Shown here: positions 1 to 5,469 of the stretch, one piece after another | Layout of the letters: every line of letters begins with the position of its first letter | How positions within the stretch are numbered: the stretch's first letter is position 1 | NCBI GenBank assembly: GCA_030695285.1 | Contig: JAUYTF010000263.1 | Coordinates: 1 to 8,563 of the forward strand | Source of the DNA: Eubacteriales bacterium | GTDB lineage: Bacteria > Bacillota > Clostridia > Christensenellales > CAG-138 | Reading direction: 5' to 3' | DNA length: 8,563 bases | Made by a program: the position numbers and the translations under genes | Notes under the pieces: model-generated | What the model saw: the letters and a program-made list of their open reading frames with translations, nothing else | What the model was told of the DNA's origin: nothing | Databases searched by the model: none

Positions 1-1
1 C

Positions 2-214
2 TTTACGAATGAACCGCAGCGTTGCAAATCCTGCCGGGTCGCTCGTAAGGGTAACACCGGAGGCGGTTCCCGCGATGGCGGCTACCGTGACAATGCTCCC
101 CGTCAAATGTACGATGCGGTTTGCGCGGATTGTGGAAAACCCTGTCAGGTTCCTTTTCAACCACGCGATGACAAACCGGTTAAGTGCAGTGACTGCTTCC
201 GAAGCAGCAGGTAA
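2..214 (+). CDS. Zinc-ribbon protein, CxxC-x17-CxxC type (3' end only)
   Basis: Seventy C-terminal residues are visible in the frame beginning at base 2; the start lies upstream of the window. The visible part opens with FTNEPQRCKSCRVARK, the second half of a zinc-ribbon of the zf-trcl type (its CxxC knuckle is at visible residues 8 and 11). A Gly/Arg-rich linker follows, then a second zinc module C41-x2-C44-x17-C62-x2-C65, which is exactly the spacing that names the CxxC-x17-CxxC domain family. Four cysteines in two knuckles imply one structural zinc site. Proteins of this family are small and of unknown function, often suspected to bind nucleic acid. The gene ends in a TAA followed directly by a hairpin terminator, so it is the last gene of its transcript. 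A frame opening with ATG at base 9 overlaps it but lacks the cysteine pattern. The assignment rests on the cysteine spacing and the zf-trcl-like knuckle. Confidence 0.85.
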   Translation, partial: FTNEPQRCKSCRVARKGNTGGGSRDGGYRDNAPRQMYDAVCADCGKPCQVPFQPRDDKPVKCSDCFRSSR

Positions 215-220
215 TTCCAA

Positions 221-252
221 AGAGGTGCATCCGTCACTAGATGCACCTTTCC
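221..252 (+). terminator. Hairpin terminator of the zinc-ribbon gene
   Basis: A perfect 9-bp inverted repeat, AGGTGCATC (223-231) and GATGCACCT (240-248), has an 8-base loop and can extend by a G-T and an A-T pair. It begins 8 bases after the stop codon. The T-run after the stem is short (TTTCC), so termination may be partial. Position and symmetry support a rho-independent terminator. Confidence 0.65.
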
Positions 253-261
253 TATATCAGA

Positions 262-292
262 AATATTATCATTACCAAAATAGAATCCAAAC
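262..292 (+). repeat. Left terminal inverted repeat of the RIT element
   Basis: Thirty-one bases that are the exact reverse complement of 3689-3719. The match stops on both sides: base 261 (A) does not pair with 3720 (G), and 293 (T) does not pair with 3688 (G). The inner part (279-292) carries the core AATAGAATCCAAAC, which recurs inverted at 334-351. Confidence 0.95.
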
Positions 293-333
293 TTGACTTG
301 TAAAAGATATATTCCACACAGATTTCGATTAAG

Positions 334-351
334 AAAGGTTTTGATTTTATT
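334..351 (-). repeat. Left subterminal arm (internal inverted copy of the repeat core)
   Basis: AAAGGTTTTGATTTTATT matches the right outer repeat AAAGGTTTGGATTCTATT (3685-3702) in 16 of 18 positions. It lies inverted relative to the left outer core at 279-292, with about 41 bases between. Two facing copies of a core motif are what a tyrosine recombinase dimer would bind, so this is probably a recombinase site. It overlaps the proposed ritA -35 hexamer. Confidence 0.7.
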
Positions 352-368
352 AATTCTTGTGAGATACT
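341..368 (+). promoter_or_regulatory. Possible ritA promoter
   Basis: TTGATT (341-346) and GATACT (363-368) are separated by 16 bases; each matches the consensus hexamer in 4 of 6 positions. The predicted transcript would begin near 374-376, just upstream of the AAGGAGG site at 381-387, giving a very short leader. The -35 lies inside the subterminal recombinase-like arm, so recombinase binding could repress transcription. The match is weak and is proposed mainly on position. Confidence 0.35.
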
Positions 369-396
369 GCCAAGAAAACAAAGGAGGTATCTCACA
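358..396 (+). promoter_or_regulatory. Inverted repeat sequestering the ritA ribosome binding site
   Basis: TGTGAGATAC (358-367) is perfectly complementary to GTATCTCACA (387-396), with an 11-base A-rich loop after further pairs at T368-G386, C370-G384 and C371-G383. The 3' arm buries most of the Shine-Dalgarno sequence (381-387) and the A of the ATG. Only transcripts that start upstream of about 358 contain both arms, so read-through mRNA from outside the element would be folded and poorly translated. The complementarity is seen directly; the regulatory role is inferred. Confidence 0.6.
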
Positions 397-1637
397 TGGA
401 CTTCAATTACTTATCCATCCATCATGACGAACTATTGACATTTCTGCGTGCAAATGACTATGCGAAAACATATGTCAATCGCTACAAAACCACGATCAAG
501 CAGATCACTGCTAATGCAGTTGATCAGAAATGGGCATCCTACGAAGATGTCTACCAATGGTATGTTGACGCAAGCTACAGCGCAACATATCTTCATGAGC
601 TTCATGCCATTTTAGGAAAACTGGAGCTGTTCCACACCTATGGTATTTTTCCGGATAACAAAGGAACGAATTCCGCCAACCGGAAGATAAAACCTGCATA
701 TTCAAAGCTCAATCCGAAGTACAAAGGGCTGTACGATGAATTCGAGGCCCTTTGTTGTTTGGGGTTGAAGGAGTCTACCGTAAAGTCTTATAAGACAAAG
801 ATTTCCTCCTTCCTTTTTGAACTCCAGGGCAAAGGGCTGGATTCGTTATCAGCAGTAAATGAGAAGGATGTTTTGGTGTGTTTTGTTGATGACGGCATTC
901 AAAAGCGTTCCGGTACTGTTTGCGCGAAAATAGCCTGCTTTTTTAGAGCGCTTTCGGAAGCAGGAAATAAGCACGCAGCTAGAATTCTTGGTTTTATCCC
1001 TAAAATGAGGATTGCCAGGAAAAACATCGACTACCTTACAGATGAAGAGGTAGCAAAAATCCGGCATACACTGGAGGATGATACCAGCAACCTCTCTTAT
1101 AAGGACCGGGCTGTTGGGCGACTTCTCATATATACAGGCATTAGGGGCATAGATATTGCGTGTATGAAGATTGACGATATCGACTGGGAGAATGACCTCC
1201 TGAGTTTTGAGCAGCAGAAAACATCCCAGCCTTTACAGCTGCCACTGATTCCTGTTGTGGGCAATGCCATCTATGATTACTACACAATGGAGCGTCCTGT
1301 TTCGGAGTCGCCGTACTTATTCCTTAGTCCGCTTGCCCCCCATAACAGCCTTACAACTGATGGAATAGCCTACAGTGTGCAGAAAGTCATGTCAGCCGCA
1401 GATATACGCCAGGATAAAGGGCGCAGAAAAGGAACCCATATTTTTCGGCATCACATGGCTATAACGATGTTGGCAAACGGAGTTCCCCAGCCTGTCATTA
1501 CAGGAACGATGGGGCATACTGTCCCGGAATCGCTCAGCCCGTATCTGCATGCAGACATGAAGCATTTAAGGGAGTGCGCGTTATCCTTGGATAGATTCCC
1601 GTTCTCAGAGGAGGTGCTCCAGTCATGTTTGAAATAA
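396..1637 (+). CDS. ritA: RIT tyrosine recombinase A
   Basis: A 413-residue tyrosine site-specific recombinase (phage integrase family), first gene of the trio. It cuts DNA through a covalent 3'-phosphotyrosine, presumably at the element's ends, together with RitB and RitC. Residues about 1-215 hold helical core- and arm-binding regions; the catalytic domain spans about 220-395. The catalytic set is complete: R250 in YTGIRGIDI, K275 in QQKTSQP, H348 and R351 in HIFRHH, H374 in TMGH and nucleophile Y383, nine residues after that His as in XerD. The start is fixed by AAGGAGG eight bases upstream. The 3' end overlaps ritB by 13 bases, implying coupled translation. Being first and longest of three recombinases between inverted repeats is why it is called RitA. 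Translation may be limited by the hairpin covering its start. Confidence 0.92.
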   Translation: MDFNYLSIHHDELLTFLRANDYAKTYVNRYKTTIKQITANAVDQKWASYEDVYQWYVDASYSATYLHELHAILGKLELFHTYGIFPDNKGTNSANRKIKPAYSKLNPKYKGLYDEFEALCCLGLKESTVKSYKTKISSFLFELQGKGLDSLSAVNEKDVLVCFVDDGIQKRSGTVCAKIACFFRALSEAGNKHAARILGFIPKMRIARKNIDYLTDEEVAKIRHTLEDDTSNLSYKDRAVGRLLIYTGIRGIDIACMKIDDIDWENDLLSFEQQKTSQPLQLPLIPVVGNAIYDYYTMERPVSESPYLFLSPLAPHNSLTTDGIAYSVQKVMSAADIRQDKGRRKGTHIFRHHMAITMLANGVPQPVITGTMGHTVPESLSPYLHADMKHLRECALSLDRFPFSEEVLQSCLK

Positions 1638-2593
1638 GCCCCTCCCGCAAAACTTTAATAGACGCATTTAAAGAGTATCGCGTTGCCGCCGACCGTTGGA
1701 ATTCCGTCAACGATAAGCTGATGCTATATTTTGATCGGCATTGTCTGGAACATTTTCCCGGTGTGGACGACATCACTCAGGAAATGGTTGACAGCTGGTG
1801 CGTACAGCGGGATACAGAAATAGCTGGTTCATGCTATTGCAGGACATATATCATAGCTGCACTGGTGGAATATCTTAATCAGCGCGGCATATGCAGCTTA
1901 TCGGTACCCGAGTTGCTGAGAGCTGACCAACACAGAACATATATTCCGCATGGCTTTACAGATGAGGAACTCTCTGCCTTTTTTGAGGAGTGTGACAAAG
2001 AAGTCACGGTTGCCGCGGATCAGCTTGTGGCCGTACGCCGGCTTGCCATCTCAGTTTTCTTCAGGCTCATTTACAGTACCGGAATGCGGACCATAGAAGC
2101 CCGACTTCTGGAGACCGGCAATGTTGATTTGGCTAATGGGGTAATAGACATCAAAAAATCCAAGGGAATTGACCAGCATTACGTGGCATTGCATGGGTCA
2201 ACGCTTGCAATTCTGAAAAATTACGACAAAGTATTGAGGACGGTATTTCCTGGCCGGGAATATTTCTTTGCGTATACTGCGGACAAACCGTTCTACAGAG
2301 AGTGGTCGCCGCTTGTTTTCAGGCGGATTTGGGACAAGGTCAACGACAAGCATGCCAATCCCTATGACCTCAGGCATAACTACGCAATTAGGAACATTAA
2401 TTCTTGGACAGATGAAGGCTTTGGCTTTTCGGACAAATTCCTCTATCTGAGCAAAAGCATGGGCCACAAGAAACTTGAAAGCACGAAATATTACTATTCT
2501 TTGGTTCCCGCGCTCGCAGATACGCTTGCTTCCCACAGCCAGCCCGGTTTTGATGACATCGTTCCGGAGGTGACCAGATATGAAGAAAGCTAA
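1625..2593 (+). CDS. ritB: RIT tyrosine recombinase B
   Basis: A 322-residue tyrosine recombinase, the middle member of the trio. The start overlaps the ritA end by 13 bases and has a Shine-Dalgarno (AGGAGGTG, 1609-1616) inside ritA. Residues about 1-110 form the N-terminal DNA-binding half; the catalytic domain follows the PHGFTDEELSAFF linker. Visible catalytic residues are R155 in STGMRTIEA, a lysine cluster K177/K178/K180 in the beta-hairpin, R250 in YDLRH, H281 in SMGHKK and Y290, nine residues after H281 within a YYY triplet. The His of the usual HxxR box is replaced by Tyr (Y247-D-L-R250), so box II is atypical. The nucleophile and both arginines remain, so activity is likely. The protein probably acts with RitA and RitC; a division of labour among the three is not established. 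Confidence 0.9.
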   Translation: MFEISPSRKTLIDAFKEYRVAADRWNSVNDKLMLYFDRHCLEHFPGVDDITQEMVDSWCVQRDTEIAGSCYCRTYIIAALVEYLNQRGICSLSVPELLRADQHRTYIPHGFTDEELSAFFEECDKEVTVAADQLVAVRRLAISVFFRLIYSTGMRTIEARLLETGNVDLANGVIDIKKSKGIDQHYVALHGSTLAILKNYDKVLRTVFPGREYFFAYTADKPFYREWSPLVFRRIWDKVNDKHANPYDLRHNYAIRNINSWTDEGFGFSDKFLYLSKSMGHKKLESTKYYYSLVPALADTLASHSQPGFDDIVPEVTRYEES

Positions 2594-3626
2594 AAGCGAG
2601 GCTGTGGAAATATCAAAATATATATCACTGTTTCTTAGGGACTATGCTCCAAACCATCTTACCGGCAGCCAACATACCCTGCGGTCATATGAGACTGCGT
2701 TAACATTGTATGTGGGCTTCCTTGAAGAGGCAGGTATCACTCCGGAAAATTTTAGCGCAGCATCATTTGAAAGGCCCAAAATTGAAGAATGGCTTGTATG
2801 GCTAGCCGAAAACCGTGGATGCGGTCCAGATACATGCAATAATCGACTGGCTTCAATTCGTGCATTCCTAAAATACATGGCCTCACGAGATGTAAAGTAT
2901 ACGGATATCTCAATTGGTGCGGCAACAATAAAGCTAAGGAAACGTAAAAAGCGTAAGGTAAACGGTCTGTCCCGCAACGCCGTAAAAACACTTATGGAAG
3001 AACCTGACGCAACTACCCTTATGGGTATAAGAGATCTTACTTTTATGATCCTGCTTTATGCAACAGCCATCAGACTGGATGAAGCATTATCACTTCAGAT
3101 AAAATATGTAGTTCTTGAGGGTAAGGCATGTATAAACGTCATCGGGAAAGGCAATAAACTTCGAACTTTATATTTATTGCCCAAAGCCGTGTCACATCTA
3201 AAGCAATACATCGATCTGTTTCATGGACAAAATCCGGATCCAGAGTCATATTTATTCTTTTCAAGGGTCAAAGGGCAGCGTAGCAAAATGACACAGGCGG
3301 CGATAGCTAAAATGGTAAAAAAGTATGCAGCTTCAGGGCATGAAAAGAATCCCGGGGTTCCATTGAATCTTCATGCGCATCAATTTCGCCACGCCAAAGC
3401 ATCACACTGGATGGAAGATGGCATGAATATCGTTCAGATATCCTTTCTGCTTGGGCATGCCCAGTTGCAAACAACAATGATCTACCTGGATATCACAATG
3501 GGTCAGGAGGTGAAAGCAATGGCTACACTTGAAAGCGAAAATGACAAAAAGGTTTCTGCAAAATGGAATAAAGCTGGGAACAGTATCACCTCCATGTGCG
3601 GATTGAAAAAATTAAGCAAGCAGTAG
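2580..3626 (+). CDS. ritC: RIT tyrosine recombinase C
   Basis: A 348-residue XerC/D-like tyrosine recombinase, last of the trio. The start overlaps ritB by 14 bases, with GGAGGTG (2566-2572) placed seven bases before the ATG. An N-terminal SAM-like core-binding domain spans about residues 8-105, including TLRSYETALTLYVGFLEEAG. The catalytic domain follows a basic linker (KLRKRKKRK). The full catalytic set is present: R165 in ATAIRLDEAL, K190 in IGKGNKLR, H267 and R270 in HQFRH, H293 in LLGHAQ and Y302. The usual TGLR motif is ATAIR here, keeping the Arg. It is the most canonical of the three in its active-site boxes. After the TAG stop come the paired arms and the right terminal repeat, with no cargo gene. 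Overlapping starts make a single polycistronic mRNA very likely. Confidence 0.92.
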   Translation: MKKAKSEAVEISKYISLFLRDYAPNHLTGSQHTLRSYETALTLYVGFLEEAGITPENFSAASFERPKIEEWLVWLAENRGCGPDTCNNRLASIRAFLKYMASRDVKYTDISIGAATIKLRKRKKRKVNGLSRNAVKTLMEEPDATTLMGIRDLTFMILLYATAIRLDEALSLQIKYVVLEGKACINVIGKGNKLRTLYLLPKAVSHLKQYIDLFHGQNPDPESYLFFSRVKGQRSKMTQAAIAKMVKKYAASGHEKNPGVPLNLHAHQFRHAKASHWMEDGMNIVQISFLLGHAQLQTTMIYLDITMGQEVKAMATLESENDKKVSAKWNKAGNSITSMCGLKKLSKQ

Positions 3627-3630
3627 TTCA

Positions 3631-3702
3631 AATAAAATCCAAACCTTCAGAAGAAAATATGCAGCGCATATTGCTGGATTCTGCAAAGGTTTGGATTCTA
3701 TT
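3631..3702. repeat. Right-end paired arms with nested hairpin
   Basis: Arm AATAAAATCCAAACCTT (3631-3647) faces arm AAAGGTTTGGATTCTATT (3685-3702). The symmetry continues inward with CAGAA (3648-3652) and TTCTG (3679-3683), with one bulged base, and a perfect nested inverted repeat AATATGC-agc-GCATATT sits at 3656-3672. The reverse complement of the inner arm differs from the left subterminal arm by 1 base in 17. The arms are about 37 bases apart, close to the 41 on the left, so both ends share one plan. The right end could form a cruciform or a long RNA hairpin downstream of ritC. Confidence 0.75.
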
Positions 3703-3719
3703 TTGGTAATGATAATATT
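3689..3719 (-). repeat. Right terminal inverted repeat of the RIT element
   Basis: Exact 31-base reverse complement of 262-292, beginning GTTTGGATTCTATTTTGG and ending GATAATATT. It starts 62 bases after the ritC stop codon. Confidence 0.95.
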
Positions 3720-3720
3720 G

Positions 3721-3742
3721 CTTATCGATACGTATCGATAAG
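3721..3742. repeat. 22-bp perfect palindrome next to the right element end
   Basis: CTTATCGATAC followed by its exact reverse complement, with no central spacer, one base outside the right terminal repeat. It contains two ATCGAT sites. There is no T-run behind it, so it is not a typical terminator. It may be the target site, a recombinase or resolution site, or an unrelated operator. Confidence 0.8.
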
Positions 3743-3972
3743 AAATATCTCCCTTTTCTCATACCTCCGCATCCTCACACGCATCCGCTACCCCGCCATC
3801 GTCGAACCGTGCATCGCTTTTAGTCGGGGCTGGTCTCCTTCGACGCATAGATCAGATCACGCGCCGCTCTCCTCCACCCTCCCCATCCCCCCAACACCCT
3901 CCCACCCACACCAAAATCACCCCCAGAACCCATGCGCACACGCGCATAATTCCTGCTAAAGTCAATCCGTTG
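3743..3972. other. Non-coding stretch with C-rich, G-quadruplex-forming tract
   Basis: No convincing gene is seen between the palindrome and the promoter at 3973. The part at 3870-3935 is very C-rich and G-poor on the plus strand. On the minus strand 3907-3887 reads as four G-runs with loops of 1, 1 and 4 bases, the last run being six Gs, and another G4 run lies at 3884-3881. This fits a canonical intramolecular G-quadruplex motif. A 71-codon minus-strand frame across the region (3820-4035) is low-complexity Gly/Arg sequence and is not called. Confidence 0.6.
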
Positions 3973-3981
3973 TGATATAAT
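3973..3981 (+). promoter_or_regulatory. Extended -10 promoter
   Basis: TGATATAAT is a perfect TGn-TATAAT extended -10 element. No good -35 hexamer lies 16-18 bases upstream, as is common for extended -10 promoters. Initiation is expected at the purines around 3986-3989, immediately before the hairpin at 3991. Confidence 0.7.
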
Positions 3982-3985
3982 GGAA

Positions 3986-4046
3986 AGAAGCAGCATGCCA
4001 TCTGGCGCAACGTAAGTCTTGTTGCCAGATTGCATGCTGTTTTTCC
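3986..4046 (+). terminator. Promoter-proximal intrinsic terminator (attenuator or small RNA)
   Basis: A long hairpin pairs 3991-4011 with 4021-4039: 8 bp (CAGCATGC with GCATGCTG), one mismatch, 6 bp (ATCTGG with CCAGAT), a 2-base bulge and 4 bp (CAAC with GTTG), with a 9-base loop. It is followed by TTTTT (4040-4044), and the A-rich 5' flank can pair with the Ts. This is a strong intrinsic terminator starting only a few bases after the expected transcription start, so most transcripts would be about 55-60 nt. It could attenuate the gene at 4092 or produce a small stable RNA. Confidence 0.7.
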
Positions 4047-4048
4047 TC

Positions 4049-4062
4049 AGATCGTAAGATCT
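4049..4062 (+). promoter_or_regulatory. Small GTAA-loop hairpin in the leader
   Basis: AGATC-GTAA-GATCT is a perfect 5-bp stem closed by a GNRA-type tetraloop, between the upstream terminator hairpin and the ribosome binding site. Its CGTAAGATCTT resembles the CGTAAGTCTT of the first hairpin's loop region (4011-4020), so the two could compete for pairing partners. A function is only suggested. Confidence 0.35.
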
Positions 4063-4091
4063 TTGCGCCGATAACGAGAAAGGAAATCATT

Positions 4092-4403
4092 ATGGAACTC
4101 TTACATGCGATCGTCCAGCATCAGGTTTTTGGACAAGGTGAAATCACGCTTTTGGACAATGAAATGGTCAGCGTCACATTCCCCAAGCCATACGGGAAAA
4201 AGAAGTTCCTTTACCCGTCCGCTTTTCAAACGCACTTAACGCTCACGGATGAACCGCTCCATTCCGAAATGCAGCTCTTTCTGCATGAGAACCATGTTCT
4301 GATCGCAGCAGAGCAGGAACGCGCCGAGCGATCGGATCGCATCGCGCGCTTTCGCGCCAGCTCGGTGGAAAAAGCGGCTTCGCCAAAACCGAAAAAGAAA
4401 TAA
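4092..4403 (+). CDS. Small basic protein of unknown function
   Basis: A 103-residue protein with a clear Shine-Dalgarno (AAAGGA, 4079-4084) seven bases before its ATG. Residues 5-45 look like a small beta-barrel-type module: HAIVQHQVFGQGEITLLDNE, then a strand ending in TFP, then GKKKFLYPSAF. This resembles the short 'H..FG.G.i...d...v.F....KkF.YP.aF' segment found alone or attached to helicases and nucleases in Bacillota; the comparison is from memory and the function is unknown. The middle (about 55-80) is helical and acidic, and the C-terminus is basic and probably disordered, ending PKPKKK, which could bind nucleic acid. There are no cysteines, signal peptide or membrane segments. It has its own promoter with an attenuator-like leader, and no gene follows closely, so it is probably monocistronic. 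Confidence 0.75.
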   Translation: MELLHAIVQHQVFGQGEITLLDNEMVSVTFPKPYGKKKFLYPSAFQTHLTLTDEPLHSEMQLFLHENHVLIAAEQERAERSDRIARFRASSVEKAASPKPKKK

Positions 4404-4637
4404 TGCCGCCTTTCGTGCCGGGTTCCTGCATCGGTTCTTCCTGCGGCGACGACCCGGTACCATCGCGCCTGGCAGCTATTGTGCTACGGCTTCTTTCGCC
4501 GATGCTTTCACCCCACGCGGCGGCGTAGGTTTGCAAGCGTTTTCTCTCGCAGGCGGCTTGCAGATGGCTCTTGCCTTCACGCCTCGCTTGTAGTACCCTA
4601 GCAACATCAAAAAATCTTAAAAAGGCTGGATAAGATA
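4404..4637. other. Intergenic region, nothing identified
   Basis: A 234-base gap. Two weak dyads are present: CCGGGT (4418-4423) with ACCCGG (4452-4457), and TGCAAGC (4532-4538) with GCTTGCA (4556-4562). Neither has a T-run, so no terminator is called. No promoter with two good hexamers was seen ahead of the gene at 4638. Confidence 0.4.
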
Positions 4638-5354
4638 TTGGTCACATCCCCCAAGCGATACGAATATCTGCTTTTCGACATAGACAACACGCTCATGGAC
4701 TTCACCACCGGCGAAAAAACCGCGCTGTTTCAGACGATGGAGGAACTGCGCGTTTCTATTTCAGAAGCGGACTACCAAATATATCTGGAGATCAACAGGG
4801 CCGCATGGGCGTGCTTTGAAGCGGGTGAGCTGGATAGCACGGGCGTGCAGCGCGTGAGATTTGAACACTTCGCCGCCTATCTCGGGCGCGATGTCGCGCA
4901 AGGGATGGGCATGAATGCGCGGTATATCGAGAACCTGGGTCAGCAGGCGATCCTGCTGGAGGGCGCGACGGATCTGCTCGAGCGGCTTTCGCGCCGCTAT
5001 CAGCTCGCCGTCGCCACCAACGGGCTCTCGCTGGTGCAGCGCGCGCGGCTCGTCAAATCAGACATATTGCCGCTGTTTAGCGGGATTTTTATCTCGCAGG
5101 AAATGGGCGTGCAGAAGCCGGACAAAGCGTATTTTGAAGCCATCTTCGCCTTTTATGGGGATAGCGCGCGCGAAAAATATCTGATGATCGGTGATTCGCT
5201 CTCGGCAGATATTCTGGGCGGCATCAACGCCGGGATAGACACCTGCTGGTATCGTCCTGCGGGGGCGGCGCTGCACGGCGGCATCGTGCCGACCTACACC
5301 ATCGACGGATATGCGGATCTGCTCGCGCTGCTGGATTCCGGCTCTGAAGCGTAA
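4638..5354 (+). CDS. yjjG: HAD hydrolase, YjjG-type pyrimidine 5'-nucleotidase
   Basis: A 238-residue cytosolic HAD-superfamily phosphatase. Motif I is FDIDNT with nucleophile D14 and acid/base D16; motif II is T127 in VATNG; motif III is K160 in VQKPDK; motif IV is D186 and D191 in GDSLSADILGG. The helical cap lies at about 20-100. The ending GGINAGIDTCWYRP closely matches the YjjG/YfnB group (non-canonical pyrimidine nucleotidases), whose E. coli member dephosphorylates nucleotides such as dUMP and dTMP and helps clear mutagenic analogues. Length is normal (E. coli YjjG has about 225 residues). The start is TTG: it is the only start shortly upstream of the DxD motif, because the next in-frame Met lies after it. 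The ribosome site is weak (AAAGG, 12 bases upstream). The gene is GC-rich with Arg CGC and Ala GCG codons, typical of the host background here. The exact substrate is inferred from the family. Confidence 0.85.
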   Translation: MVTSPKRYEYLLFDIDNTLMDFTTGEKTALFQTMEELRVSISEADYQIYLEINRAAWACFEAGELDSTGVQRVRFEHFAAYLGRDVAQGMGMNARYIENLGQQAILLEGATDLLERLSRRYQLAVATNGLSLVQRARLVKSDILPLFSGIFISQEMGVQKPDKAYFEAIFAFYGDSAREKYLMIGDSLSADILGGINAGIDTCWYRPAGAALHGGIVPTYTIDGYADLLALLDSGSEA

Positions 5355-5469
5355 ATAGGCTGAAAACTTATCTGCTCGTCAACAGCCATACAGTCTGCGG
5401 ATATGGTATCATGCCAGCGCCGCCAGGAGCCAGCCGGCGGATTCATCAACCCCTTGCGAAAGAGCATTC
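5355..5469. other. Short intergenic gap before the glycosyltransferase remnant
   Basis: Contains a possible -10 (TATCAT, 5407-5412) without a recognisable -35. GAAAGAG (5458-5464) lies five bases before the remnant's ATG. No terminator for the nucleotidase gene was found. Confidence 0.3.

Larger units (their letters stand above)
262..3719 (+). mobile_element. Complete RIT element (recombinase in trio)
   Basis: The element is 3,458 bp. It consists of three same-strand, overlapping tyrosine recombinase genes (396-1637, 1625-2593, 2580-3626) between perfect 31-bp terminal inverted repeats. This is the defining architecture of RIT elements: ritA-ritB-ritC with overlapping ends, no cargo, inverted repeats outside. 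All three proteins look full length and keep most catalytic residues, so the copy is probably intact. It is visibly AT-richer than the flanking host genes. The left end lies 13 bases after a terminator hairpin; the right end abuts a 22-bp palindrome in a non-coding stretch, so no gene appears to be broken. The transposition mechanism of RIT elements is poorly understood. A Tn554-like three-recombinase transposon is the nearest alternative, but Tn554 carries cargo and lacks long terminal inverted repeats. Confidence 0.93.

Noticed and set aside
9..296. 95-codon plus-strand frame starting at ATG 9
   Set aside because: It overlaps the zinc-ribbon reading frame, which has the exact CxxC-x17-CxxC pattern, and it runs through the terminator and into the left terminal repeat.
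290..300. AACTTGACTTG shared between the left RIT end and the transporter leader (near 5978-5988)
   Set aside because: Several 11-base matches are expected by chance in a window of this size, and the surroundings are unrelated.
293..313. TTGACT and TATATT as a ritA promoter
   Set aside because: The spacing between the hexamers is only about 9 bases.
2198..2536. 112-codon minus-strand frame inside ritB
   Set aside because: It is antisense to conserved catalytic sequence of ritB and has no recognisable protein features.
3820..4035. 71-codon minus-strand frame across the C-rich stretch
   Set aside because: Low-complexity Gly/Arg/Trp sequence from the G-rich strand; its start lies inside the terminator hairpin and no ribosome binding site was seen.
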